Shown in pieces: positions 9,318 to 17,253 of a stretch of DNA of 53,032 bases (the stretch's first letter is position 1; the number at the start of each line of letters is the position of its first letter). The position numbers and the translations under genes are program-made. Under the pieces are notes generated by a model. The model ran no database searches. It was not told the DNA's origin and saw nothing but the letters and a program-made list of their open reading frames with translations. Source of the stretch: Spirochaetaceae bacterium (GTDB lineage: Bacteria; Spirochaetota; Spirochaetia; SZUA-6; Bin103); contig JAPPNY010000071.1 in assembly GCA_028818385.1 (NCBI GenBank), positions 1 through 53,032 of the forward strand, read 5' to 3'.

Positions 9318-9425
9318 TCATCCTCGTTGGCACCGGTGGGGGCGCGCACCGTGAGCGTGCCGGTGGGATGGGTCAGCGTGAGGCCGTCGGTGGACGCGAC
9401 GTTGACGGCGCCGTCGATGCGGCGC
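9318..9425 (-). pseudogene. Remnant 3' end of a DUF4097-like gene
   Basis: Read on the minus strand this scrap ends in a proper stop and encodes RRIDGAVNVASTDGLTLTH followed by PTGTLTVRAPTGANEDD. It matches the C-terminal part of the DUF4097-like gene at 10260-10998 (LRRIDGDISVASTDRLTLTN). The nucleotide match, about 9365-9425 against 10320-10385, is roughly 85 % by eye. It is cut at its 5' side exactly where the AlbA/ATPase scrap begins, so it is one half of a chimeric remnant. Confidence 0.65.
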
Positions 9426-9570
9426 GCCATCAGCCGCCGCTATCGGAACCGCCGCGTCGGGAGTTCCTGAAGGAGTTCTACTTGGCCGAAGGGTCGGTCT
9501 ACGCGGATTCCGAAGATTCTGCGCGCGATGCGGGAAAACGGCTTTCCGGCGCCGGTCTTCGTGGCAGCGG
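9424..9570 (+). pseudogene. Remnant of an AlbA_2/GHKL-ATPase gene
   Basis: This stretch is clearly similar to 3913-4058 in the AlbA_2/ATPase gene of the R-M operon: both encode the ISRRYRNRR segment, the FLKE..LAEG segment and RAMRENG. The remnant has lost bases, so it no longer reads in one frame (REFLKEFYLAEG appears in one frame, the ensuing IPKILRAMRENG equivalent in another). It is roughly 150 bp long and flanked by the DUF4097 scrap and the HigBA promoter region. Confidence 0.7.
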
Positions 9571-9593
9571 AGTGGCCGTCCGGATTGCAGCGC

Positions 9594-9610
9594 GTAGCGC
9601 TCCGCGCTAC
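9594..9610. promoter_or_regulatory. Inverted repeat upstream of higB (possible HigA operator)
   Basis: GTAGCGC-TCC-GCGCTAC is a perfect 7-bp inverted repeat ending 15 bp before the higB start codon. HigA-type antitoxins repress their own operons by binding such palindromes, so an operator role is plausible; a transcribed hairpin is the alternative. The repeat is seen directly, the function is inferred from position. Confidence 0.45.
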
Positions 9611-9625
9611 AGTCACGAGGAGTTC

Positions 9626-9898
9626 ATGAAGATCAGGCACAAGGGGCTGCGGGCGCTCCACGAGAAGGACGACCCAGCCCGACTGCCTGCCAACTTGGTG
9701 TCACGGCTTCGGCGTATCCTGTTTCGACTGCAAGAGGCGACTCGTCCGGGTAGCGCTGACGCTCCAGGCTTCCGACTGCACCCTTTGAAAGGTGATCGAG
9801 CCGGAGAGTGGAGCGTGCGCGTCTCCGGCAACTGGCGCGTGGTGTTCCGTTTCGAGGACGGCGAAGCGGTGGACGTGGACCTGGTTGACTATCACTGA
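9626..9898 (+). CDS. higB: HigB-type toxin (RelE/ParE superfamily)
   Basis: A 90-residue protein beginning MKIRHKGLRALHEKDD, the signature of HigB or plasmid-maintenance killer toxins, ribosome-associated mRNA interferases of the RelE fold. The C-terminal strands GEWSVRVSGNWRVVF and VDVDLVDYH match the family, including the basic residues used for mRNA cleavage. ATG 9626 is chosen because the family starts here and an ACGAGG ribosome site lies five bases upstream; the frame stays open upstream into the AlbA remnant. The toxin gene precedes the antitoxin, the characteristic higBA order. It looks intact. Confidence 0.9.
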   Translation: MKIRHKGLRALHEKDDPARLPANLVSRLRRILFRLQEATRPGSADAPGFRLHPLKGDRAGEWSVRVSGNWRVVFRFEDGEAVDVDLVDYH

Positions 9899-9914
9899 CG
9901 ACAAGGAACTGACC

Positions 9915-10223
9915 ATGAATGACAGCGACAGCGAACGAGCAGGCCCCATGTTGAACCCGCCGCACTTGGGAGAACTGATCCGGGAAAGCATGGAAGAGAC
10001 CGGGTGGAGCGTAACCGAAACAGCAGCCCGTTTGGGCTGCGAGCGTGGAACTCTGTCGCGCCTACTGAATGGGCGGGCGGGAGTGTCCGCATACATGGCT
10101 CTTGCGCTGGAGAGCCTTGGCTGGGGAACTGCCGAGCACTGGATGCGGATGCAGGCGAGCTACGACCTTGCGCAGGCACGGCGGAACCGAACCATGGCGG
10201 GTTACGAGAAGAAGGTCGTATGA
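9915..10223 (+). CDS. higA: HigA-type antitoxin (XRE family)
   Basis: A 102-residue helix-turn-helix protein that would neutralise HigB and repress the operon. The family signature LNPPHLGELIRESMEE is followed by an XRE helix-turn-helix (VTETAARLGCERGTLSRLL) and the conserved ALALESLGWGTAEHWMRMQA tail. It starts 16 bp after the higB stop. ATG 9915 gives an 11-residue extension before the usual family start at Met 9948; either could be used. Confidence 0.9.
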   Translation: MNDSDSERAGPMLNPPHLGELIRESMEETGWSVTETAARLGCERGTLSRLLNGRAGVSAYMALALESLGWGTAEHWMRMQASYDLAQARRNRTMAGYEKKVV

Positions 10224-10259
10224 ACGGACGAGTCCCGTTTCTGCGGGGTGTCCGGCACT

Positions 10260-10998
10260 TTACTCGGACGCTCGATCGCCCGTCCGGCTCGGCATCGCGC
10301 CTTTGCGGATGGCAAGCGAGCCGCGGTGGTTGGTCAGCGTGAGCCGGTCGGTGGACGCGACGCTGATGTCGCCGTCGATGCGGCGCAGGCGCTGCTCGCC
10401 GCCGATGTCGGTGAAGAGCGGCCCGCGTGAGTCGGACACTTCGATCGAGCCGGAGTCCGCGGTGATGCTTTTCGGGCCGTGGACGCGCTCCAGCACGATA
10501 AAGCCCGCCCGCGCCGAGATCGCGACCGCGGCGGTGACGTCGCTGAGATAGAGATCGCCCGCAGTCGTGGTGATCGTCACGTTTGACGCCGCCACGTCGT
10601 GGATCCGCACGTCGCCGGCCGTGGTGGTGACCGCCAGCGCGGTCCGTTCGGGCACCTGCAAGACCAGCAGCGGTCCCCACGTCACGGCGGCCTTTGACAG
10701 CGGACGGCCGTTGTAACGGACCGAGATCGAGGCCCCGCCGTCGCTCCGCTCGACGGCGACGTGTCCGTCATGGAACCGGTGGAAGCGGGTGGACATGCGG
10801 CTGACCACGGTGACCGTGTCCAGCTCGGGAACGCCGAGCACCTCGACCGTGAAGTGGGCGGCGTCGATGTCGATCGCCACGACCCCCGGAGAGCTCGATA
10901 CGCCGCTCGACCGGGGCGCCTTCCAGGAAGCCGCCGCCCGCGGCTGCGCGGGCGGCCAGCAGCAGCACGGCGACGGCCACGGATCGCCCGAGCCCCAT
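10260..10998 (-). pseudogene. Exported DUF4097-like beta-repeat protein, frameshifted in a C5 run
   Basis: The first frame from 10998 encodes a signal peptide (MGLGRSVAVAVLLLAARAAA) and some 20 residues ending IELSG. The next frame, to 10260, encodes a repetitive beta-solenoid-like protein (TTTAGDVRIHDV, TTTAGDLYLSDV, SGSIEVSDSRG) typical of DUF4097 putative adhesins. Removing one base from the five-C run at 10883-10887 joins them (IELSG-VVAIDIDAAHF) into one protein of about 245 residues. The gene is divergent from the beta-helix gene, with only 31 bp between starts. A partial copy of its 3' end is at 9318-9425. The cellular role of the family is not established; envelope location is inferred from the signal peptide. 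Confidence 0.7.
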
Positions 10999-11029
10999 GC
11001 TGCTATGGTAGATGACCGGGGGAAGACCG

Positions 11030-13477
11030 ATGACCGAGTCGTTGCAGGCTCGCTTCTACGTGGCCACGACCGGCAGCGATGCGTGGTCGGGCCGGCACCC
11101 GCAGCCGGTCGTGGACGGCACGGACGGCCCCTTCGGGACGCTGGCGAGAGCCCGCGATGCCGTGCGAGAGCTCACGGCGCGGATCCGCAGCCGGGCCGCC
11201 ACCCCCGAAGGGGAGATCCGCGTCGAGGTCCGGGGAGGCAGGTACTACCTGCCCGAGCCGCTGGCGCTCGGCCCCACGGACTCCGGCAGCGCCGGGTGCC
11301 CGGTAACCTACGCGGCCTACGCCGGCGAGGAGCCGATCCTCAGCGGAGGCGTGCGGCTCACCGGCTGGCAGCCGTTCGCCCGGCAGATCCTGCGCTGCGA
11401 GCTGCCGGACGGCGTGCGCGGAGAGCTGGCGCGCTTCCGCCAGCTCGTGCTCGACGGCGCTCGGCAGCGGCGCGCCCGGTGGCCGAAGTTCGAGCCCGAC
11501 AACCCCATCCACGGCGGCTGGGCGTTCGTCGAGCGGCCGGCCGAGGAGGACAGCCACAACGCTTTCGTCTACCGGCCGGGAACCTTCCGGCGCCGCTGGG
11601 CGAATCCCCGCCAGGTCGAGGTCAACGTCTACCCGTACAAGGGGTGGTGCAACTGCATCGTCCCGCTGGCCTCGATCGACGAAGCGAGCTGCACGATCCG
11701 GCTGGCCCACGACGTCTGGGACGTGCGCACGCGGCCACCGTGGTACTGGTCGATGCCGCTCAGCCCCGGCAACCGGTTCTTCGTCGAGAACGCGCTGGAG
11801 GAGCTGGACCAGCCGGGCGAGTGGTGCCTGGACCTGGAGCGGCGCCACGTCTACTTCTGGCCGCCCGAGCCTCTGACCCCGGACAGCGAGGTGGTGCTGC
11901 CGGTGCTCGATCGCCTCCTCGACCTGCAGAACGCGTCCCATATCAACCTGTGCGGCCTGACCCTCACGGAGACGACGAGTGGCGACAACATGCACCGCAC
12001 GGGGCTCGACGGTTACGGCGCGCAGGTGCCGACGCCCGCCTGGACCTACGCCGGTGAAGCCGTCCACCTGCGGGACACCCACCACGTCACGGTCGAGGGC
12101 AACCGCATCCACACGGTCGGCGGCAACGCCGTCTACCTGGAGGGATACAACTCCCGGAACGAGATCCGCGGCAACGAGGTGGCCGACTGCGGCGCCAACG
12201 GCATCACGCTGATCGGCACGGCGGACCGTCACCCCGTGGACAACCGGGTGGCGGACAACGACATCCACCACTGCGGCGCGATCAACAAGTTCGTGGCCGG
12301 CGTGTTCCTGGGGCTGAGCGACGGCACCACCGTGCAGCACAACGCCATCCACGACGTCCCGCACCACGCGATCAACCTGGGCAGCAACGGGTACGGGCGC
12401 AACGTGCTGGAGTACAACGACATCCGCCGTGCCTGCCGGGAGATATTCGACACCGGAGCGATCAACTCGTGGGCGGACACGCTGGACGTCACGCGCACCT
12501 ACGTCGCCAGAAACGTCGAACGGTCCGGGCACGTCATCCGCCACAACTTCATCGGCCAGACCTGGGGGCTGGCCCAGGACGAGCGCGGCAACCGCTTCCG
12601 CGGCAACATCGTCTTCTCCGCCTCGGAAGCTCCCCTGCTCCTGGTGCTCGGGGTCCGGGCCGACGACCCTATCGCCGATTCCGACCAGAACCTGTACTGC
12701 GTCGCGGGCGGCCGCCGGGCCATTCACGACGAGCTGGCGGACGGCCGCACCGCCGCAGAGCACCTGACGCTGGCGGAGTGGCAACGCCGCGGCTTCGACC
12801 GGCACTCGGTGACCGACGACCCGCTCTTCGCCGACGCGCTGCGCTGCGACTACTCGCTGCTGCCGGACTCGCCCGCGCACGCGCTGGGCATCGTTGGCAT
12901 CGACCGGGCCAGGATCGGCCCCCGACCGCGCCCCGCACCATGGCGAACGGCCGGGCCGACCTCACCGCGGCCGTCACGCTGGGGAGCATCAAAGGCAGCG
13001 CTCCGTCGCGGTACACCGATCCGCTCGACCCCGACAGGACCGCGCTCGTCATCGTCGACATGCAGGGCAGACCGGAGGAGTGGCGGCAGGAGCCGCTGCA
13101 GAGCACCGCGGCGAACTGCCGGCGGCTGCTTGCGGCGTGCCGCGACCGCTCGATCCCGGTCATCCACGTGGTGCTGGGCTGCTGGACCGCCGACTCCCGC
13201 GAGCTGTCACGCGAGAAGAAGCGCTGGACGGCGCTGGCTCGCAGCAGAGGCAGAAGGAGCCTGCGTCACATCACCGACCACCCGGTGCTGCCGGGGCTGG
13301 AGCCCCGGCACGGCGAGATCGTCCAGCAGAAGACGTCGGCCGGGGCATTCGCCACCACCGGCCTGGCGGGCATCTTGCATAACATGGACATCCGGGACCT
13401 GGTGGTATGCGGCCAGATCAGCTACGGATGCGCCGGCGGCACGGCCATCGAGGCGGCCGGCTGGGGCTACGTCGTGA
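11030..13477 (+). CDS. Right-handed parallel beta-helix protein
   Basis: From about residue 300 the protein shows the N/G/I periodicity of a parallel beta-helix (VEGNRIHTVGGNAVYLEG, IRGNEVADCGANGITL, VADNDIHHCG), as in pectate-lyase-like and DUF1565-type carbohydrate-active proteins. The N-terminus RFYVATTGSDAWSG is the usual opening of these proteins. ATG 11030 is favoured over ATG 11012 because a GGGGGAAG ribosome site precedes it. Recognisable family sequence ends near RARIGPRPR (about 12925). The last 180 or so codons lie out of frame over the isochorismatase gene, are Arg/Ser-rich and are probably not real, so a lost stop or an indel at the C5 run 12919-12923 is likely. Substrate unknown; polysaccharide lyase or epimerase is plausible. 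Confidence 0.75.
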   Translation: MTESLQARFYVATTGSDAWSGRHPQPVVDGTDGPFGTLARARDAVRELTARIRSRAATPEGEIRVEVRGGRYYLPEPLALGPTDSGSAGCPVTYAAYAGEEPILSGGVRLTGWQPFARQILRCELPDGVRGELARFRQLVLDGARQRRARWPKFEPDNPIHGGWAFVERPAEEDSHNAFVYRPGTFRRRWANPRQVEVNVYPYKGWCNCIVPLASIDEASCTIRLAHDVWDVRTRPPWYWSMPLSPGNRFFVENALEELDQPGEWCLDLERRHVYFWPPEPLTPDSEVVLPVLDRLLDLQNASHINLCGLTLTETTSGDNMHRTGLDGYGAQVPTPAWTYAGEAVHLRDTHHVTVEGNRIHTVGGNAVYLEGYNSRNEIRGNEVADCGANGITLIGTADRHPVDNRVADNDIHHCGAINKFVAGVFLGLSDGTTVQHNAIHDVPHHAINLGSNGYGRNVLEYNDIRRACREIFDTGAINSWADTLDVTRTYVARNVERSGHVIRHNFIGQTWGLAQDERGNRFRGNIVFSASEAPLLLVLGVRADDPIADSDQNLYCVAGGRRAIHDELADGRTAAEHLTLAEWQRRGFDRHSVTDDPLFADALRCDYSLLPDSPAHALGIVGIDRARIGPRPRPAPWRTAGPTSPRPSRWGASKAALRRGTPIRSTPTGPRSSSSTCRADRRSGGRSRCRAPRRTAGGCLRRAATARSRSSTWCWAAGPPTPASCHARRSAGRRWLAAEAEGACVTSPTTRCCRGWSPGTARSSSRRRRPGHSPPPAWRASCITWTSGTWWYAARSATDAPAARPSRRPAGATS

Positions 13478-14238
13478 CCATGGCCGACGACGCCAGCGCG
13501 GCTCCCGGTGACCGGCCGGGACACCTCGCCTTTCTCAGGCTGTTCCAGGAGTTCGTGGGCAGAGTGTGGTCGTCTGACGACGTGATCCGCGGGCTGAACG
13601 GACATCCGGCGACGGACACTCCTGCCCCAGCGCCGGCGACCGATCTGACCCGGGCCGTCAGCCTGGCCGAAATCACCGGCAACAAGCACGAGGTGTGGGA
13701 CCACCGGCCCGCGCCCGATGCGACCTGCCTGCTGGTCGTGGACATGCAGGGGCCGCCGGAGCCCTGGGAGTGCGAGCCGCTTGCCTCCGTTCTGGGAAAC
13801 TGCCGCCGCCTGCTCGCGGCGGCCCGCACCGCCGGCCTTCCCGTGTTCCACGTCCACAGCCGCGATCCGGAAACCGGCGGGCAGGCGGGTGCCGGACCGG
13901 TGCTTGCCGGTCTTGCCCCGGCCACCGGGGAGACCGTGCTGCAGCCGGCGGCGGGGGGCGCCTTCGCCACCACCGGCCTTGCCGGTCTCCTCCACACGAT
14001 GCGCGTGCGGGACCTGATCCTCTGCGGCCAGCGCACGTACGACAGCCTGCTCAGAATCGGCAACGAGGCGGCCCACTGGGGATACGCCGTGACGCTGACC
14101 CGGGACGCCAGCGCCGCCCCCGCGAGCCGCGAGGCTCACTTGGTGGTGCTGCGCTTCTTCGATCAGGTGTGGGGCCGCGTCCGCTCCACGGACGAGGTGA
14201 TTCGGGAGCTGACGCCCGGCCCGGTCAGTCGAGCCTGA
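12940..14238 (+). CDS. Tandem isochorismatase-fold (cysteine hydrolase) protein
   Basis: A 432-residue protein made of two isochorismatase-like domains. Domain 1 (about residues 20-215) keeps the presumed triad: D40 in VIVDMQG, K131 in QQKTSAG and C164 in ISYGC. Domain 2 (about 245-430) keeps D268 in VVDMQG, but the Lys position reads QPAAGG and the Cys position is Ser 369 (RTYDS), so it is probably a non-catalytic partner. The family hydrolyses amides, nicotinamide-like compounds or isochorismate; this substrate is unknown. The gene overlaps the apparent beta-helix frame by more than 500 bp, taken as a sign of a frame error upstream, and its end overlaps the convergent BNR gene by 14 bp. Confidence 0.82.
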   Translation: MANGRADLTAAVTLGSIKGSAPSRYTDPLDPDRTALVIVDMQGRPEEWRQEPLQSTAANCRRLLAACRDRSIPVIHVVLGCWTADSRELSREKKRWTALARSRGRRSLRHITDHPVLPGLEPRHGEIVQQKTSAGAFATTGLAGILHNMDIRDLVVCGQISYGCAGGTAIEAAGWGYVVTMADDASAAPGDRPGHLAFLRLFQEFVGRVWSSDDVIRGLNGHPATDTPAPAPATDLTRAVSLAEITGNKHEVWDHRPAPDATCLLVVDMQGPPEPWECEPLASVLGNCRRLLAAARTAGLPVFHVHSRDPETGGQAGAGPVLAGLAPATGETVLQPAAGGAFATTGLAGLLHTMRVRDLILCGQRTYDSLLRIGNEAAHWGYAVTLTRDASAAPASREAHLVVLRFFDQVWGRVRSTDEVIRELTPGPVSRA

Positions 14239-15523
14239 AGAACGTGCCGTCCACCTGCCGGACGACGGCGTATTCCGGCACCGGCTCGCCGCCGTCGTGC
14301 GCCGTGATGTAGTAGGCCGTGAACAGCCGCCCGTCGTTCAGCTCGGTCATGACCGGGTAGCCGCAGTCCCAGGTGTAGGAGTCGCCGCGGAGCACGAACT
14401 CGCGGCTCCACGTCTCGCCCAGATCGTCGCTCGCCACGCCCAGGATGCCGCGCGGGCCGCCCACCGATCGCCTGGCGAACACGACGACGATCCGCCCGCC
14501 GCGGGTAACGAGCGCGCACGGCGAGCGATACCGGGGGCCGCCTCGATCCAGCGGCGCCTGTGGCGGATCGTCAGTGTCCAAGGGGCAATGCGTGGCGGGG
14601 CTCACGACGTAGCGCGGCTCCGACCAGCTCATCCCGTCGTCGGCCGAGAAGGCCACGCACGGCCAGTTCTCGGACATGCGGTGCATGCAGGTCATCAGGC
14701 GTCCGTCGGGCAGCCGGTGGACGCCCATGTAGGTGTAGCCGGCATCGGGGTCCCCGGCCATGCCCCGCGCCACCACGCTCACGTACTCCCACGAGATGCC
14801 GTTGTCATAGCTGACGTAGAAGCAGGAGATGTTGCGGTGGTTGGTCGTTCCGACGATGCCGATGACCCCGTTGTCGAACGCGACGTGGCCGAGGTTGGCG
14901 ACCAGCAAGCCGGTATCGGGCGAGATCGACGGCCCCTCGATGAGGGTCGGATGCCGCTCCCACGTGCGTCCCCGGTCGCTGCTGCGCAGGCAGAGGGTGG
15001 GCATGGTCATCGGGGGTCTCTTGCCGAGATGGAAGTTGCCCTCGGGCGCCAGGTGCGGCCGCAGGGCCCCGCCCAACGGCCAGCGCAGGTGCTCGCCGGC
15101 GGGTGAGAAGTGCATGATCGCATCGCCGTCGGACAGGTCGATCCGCTCGCGCTGTTCCGGCTCGCGGGGGCGCAGCCACTCCAGGAGCTCGTCCGTCGAC
15201 CGCTCGTTGTTCCAGATCCACGCCTTCTCGCTCTCCGGCCACGTCCGGCCACCGTCGAGTGACCGGTTGAGCAGAATGCCCGACGTGGCCCCGGCGGGCA
15301 GATGGGAGAAGTCGTGCGCGCCGGCCGCAAGCCAGTCCGCGTTCCGGTAGTCGGCCGCCTTCACCCGGTGCGCGACGGCCAGCTCGCCGTCGCCGAAGTT
15401 CCAGATCCCGCCGCGGTTGACATGACCCGCGTAGCGGTTCGGGTCGTGGAAGATGCGGACGTGCCGGATGTCGCTCACGGCCGCGTCGTACGCCCCGAGC
15501 CGTCGCCGGTCAGTCATCTCCAT
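14225..15523 (-). CDS. BNR-repeat (sialidase-like beta-propeller) protein
   Basis: A 432-residue protein with repeated Asp-box motifs of the sialidase fold: SLDGGRTW, SSDRGRTWE, SYDNGISWE, SADDGMSW and SDDLGETW. Many such proteins act on glycosides or are catalytically inactive propellers; no signal peptide is evident at the chosen start. ATG 15523 (MEMTDRRR) is preferred, since the longer frame runs back into the aminotransferase gene and reads like an antisense shadow. It lies 58 bp downstream of the aminotransferase on the same strand and may share its transcript. The exact substrate cannot be read from sequence. Confidence 0.82.
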   Translation of the reverse strand: MEMTDRRRLGAYDAAVSDIRHVRIFHDPNRYAGHVNRGGIWNFGDGELAVAHRVKAADYRNADWLAAGAHDFSHLPAGATSGILLNRSLDGGRTWPESEKAWIWNNERSTDELLEWLRPREPEQRERIDLSDGDAIMHFSPAGEHLRWPLGGALRPHLAPEGNFHLGKRPPMTMPTLCLRSSDRGRTWERHPTLIEGPSISPDTGLLVANLGHVAFDNGVIGIVGTTNHRNISCFYVSYDNGISWEYVSVVARGMAGDPDAGYTYMGVHRLPDGRLMTCMHRMSENWPCVAFSADDGMSWSEPRYVVSPATHCPLDTDDPPQAPLDRGGPRYRSPCALVTRGGRIVVVFARRSVGGPRGILGVASDDLGETWSREFVLRGDSYTWDCGYPVMTELNDGRLFTAYYITAHDGGEPVPEYAVVRQVDGTFFRLD

Positions 15524-15581
15524 GGCTCCATGGAAGCCGCACCGGGGAGCGATGTCCACCCCGCCGGAGCGCGGCCCCGCC

Positions 15582-16916
15582 TCAGACCATTCGCTTGAAG
15601 CCCGTCTCGCTCTCCGCCGACTGCAGATAACGGGAAGCATCCCCGTCGTCGATCGCCCGTTTCACCACCTGCAGCGCTTCCGTTCCCGCCTGCACCGTAT
15701 GCTCAACGTCTTCCATCGTGTGCGAGTAGCATATGTAGAACATGCCGTCGGCACAGACGCCGCGCCGCAGCAACTCCTGCTCCAACAGCGTCGAGATGCC
15801 CTTCGCGAACACCGGATCGTCGATGTCGAACCGGACGAACGCGTCGCACGGCTTGCCCGGGAACCTGATCGGTATGCCGAGATCCCGAGCTGCCGCTCCC
15901 ACGCCGTCGACGATCCCCTGCCCGATCGACCAGAGGTGCTCGTTCACGGGATTGTCCCGAATGAACGTCAGCGCGGCGACGCCGGCCGCGAGGCTCGTGG
16001 TCTCCCCCCAGAAGCAACTGCTGATGAAGCTGTCCTTGCAGGCCATCATCACGTCGCCACGGCCGGCCACGCATGTCAGCGGGAACCCGTTGCCCATCGC
16101 CTTGCCGAACACGCCCAGATCCGGCGTGACGCCGAAGTACTCCTGCGCGCCGCCGCGGCTATACCGAAACCCGGTCACGGTCTCGTCGAAGATCAGCACC
16201 ACGCCGTACTCGTCGGCGATGTCCCTGACCTTGTGCAGGTAGTCGTTCTCGGGCTGGTACGTGCGTGCCGGCTCCAGGATGATGCACGCCACCTCACCGC
16301 GATTGGCGTCCAACGCCGCCTTCAGCGAATCGATGTCGTTGTACTCGAAGGGGATGGAGGTACCGGCGAGCGCCGCCGGCACCCCGAGTGGATCGATGTC
16401 CGGGCGCAGGTGTTCGTTCAGGGTGTCGCCGTCGGACAGGTTGGCGGAGATGTACCAGTCGTGCCATCCGTGGTATCCGCAGAAGAGCACCTTGTCCTTG
16501 CGGCTGTAGCTGCGGGCGATGCGGACGGCAACGGCGCATGCCTCGCCCCCGGTGCGGGCAAATCGGACCATCTCCGCACAGGGAACCAGCTCGATGACCA
16601 GCCGCGCGAGATCCAGCTCCAGGGGAGAGCTGGTCGCATAGAGCTGCCCGAGCGGAAGCTGGCGCTGCACGGCTTCGATGACCGGCGGGAAGGCGTGACC
16701 CAGCATCACCGGCCCCGCACCCAGGTTGTAATCGATGAACTCGTTGCCATCGACGTCCCAGAAGTGCCCTCCTTCCGCCCGAGTCACATAGGCCGGCCAG
16801 AAGCCGGATGCGTGAAACTCGCTCCGCTTGCCATACAGATGAGTGCCGCCGGGCACCAGCTTCACCGCCGTCTCGTACAGATGGGCCGACTTCCGTGTGC
16901 CCTTGAACTCGTACAT
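15582..16916 (-). CDS. Class III PLP-dependent aminotransferase (glutamate-1-semialdehyde aminomutase-like)
   Basis: A 444-residue fold-type I PLP enzyme of the GSA-aminomutase/omega-transaminase group. Visible: the N-terminal PGGTHLYGKR, the GYHGWHDWY motif, IFDETVTGFR with the cofactor-binding Asp, and FGKAMGNGFPL with the Schiff-base Lys. A biosynthetic hemL is unlikely because neither the context nor the exact motifs fit; amino-sugar or amino-acid catabolism is more likely. ATG 16916 is set by a strong GGAGGAG ribosome site four bases upstream. It is divergent from vapBC and probably begins a short operon with the BNR gene. Confidence 0.9.
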   Translation of the reverse strand: MYEFKGTRKSAHLYETAVKLVPGGTHLYGKRSEFHASGFWPAYVTRAEGGHFWDVDGNEFIDYNLGAGPVMLGHAFPPVIEAVQRQLPLGQLYATSSPLELDLARLVIELVPCAEMVRFARTGGEACAVAVRIARSYSRKDKVLFCGYHGWHDWYISANLSDGDTLNEHLRPDIDPLGVPAALAGTSIPFEYNDIDSLKAALDANRGEVACIILEPARTYQPENDYLHKVRDIADEYGVVLIFDETVTGFRYSRGGAQEYFGVTPDLGVFGKAMGNGFPLTCVAGRGDVMMACKDSFISSCFWGETTSLAAGVAALTFIRDNPVNEHLWSIGQGIVDGVGAAARDLGIPIRFPGKPCDAFVRFDIDDPVFAKGISTLLEQELLRRGVCADGMFYICYSHTMEDVEHTVQAGTEALQVVKRAIDDGDASRYLQSAESETGFKRMV

Positions 16917-16936
16917 GCGCTCCTCCGATTGCAGAC

Positions 16937-16942
16937 AGTATA
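16937..16942 (-). promoter_or_regulatory. Candidate -10 box for the aminotransferase operon
   Basis: The minus strand reads TATACT here, about 20 bases before the aminotransferase ATG, with the GGAGGAG ribosome site between. No convincing -35 box is found 17 bases further up. On the plus strand the same 76-bp gap carries TGTAG-N8-CTACA (about 16965-16982), a possible VapB operator. Both assignments rest on motif and position only. Confidence 0.35.
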
Positions 16943-16992
16943 ACAATTCCGCCCTGTGTTACTATGTAGACGGCAAGCTACAGGAGTAACAG

Positions 16993-17253
16993 ATGGCCCT
17001 CAACATCAGACACGCCGAGACCGAGCGACTGGCGACCGAGTTGGCCGAAATGACCGGTGAGACCAAGACCACCGCCGTCCGCGAGGCGCTCCGCGACCGT
17101 CTGGAGCGACTGCGAAGGGAGCGGTCCGGGCGGTCTCTTGCCGCCGAGCTGAATGCCATCGGCCTGCACTGCGCGCGACAGCCGCTCCTGGACAGGCGTT
17201 CCCCTGACGAAATCCTCGGCTACGACGAGACCGGCCTGCCCGCGCCGCGATAA
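16993..17253 (+). CDS. vapB: VapB-type antitoxin (Rv0623-like family)
   Basis: An 86-residue antitoxin: the N-terminus MALNIRHAETERLATELAEMTGE and VREALRDRLERLRRER are the hallmark of the Rv0623/PSK_trans_fac family of VapB antitoxins. It would bind and silence the PIN toxin and repress the operon. An AGGAG ribosome site sits about seven bases upstream of the ATG. Its TAA overlaps the next ATG by one base (TAATG), the normal tight vapBC coupling. Confidence 0.92.
   Translation: MALNIRHAETERLATELAEMTGETKTTAVREALRDRLERLRRERSGRSLAAELNAIGLHCARQPLLDRRSPDEILGYDETGLPAPR

Noticed and set aside
11003..12880. 625-codon minus-strand open frame over the beta-helix gene
   Set aside because: Composition (Val/Arg/Gly/Asp-rich) is that of an antisense shadow; the plus strand shows clear beta-helix repeats.
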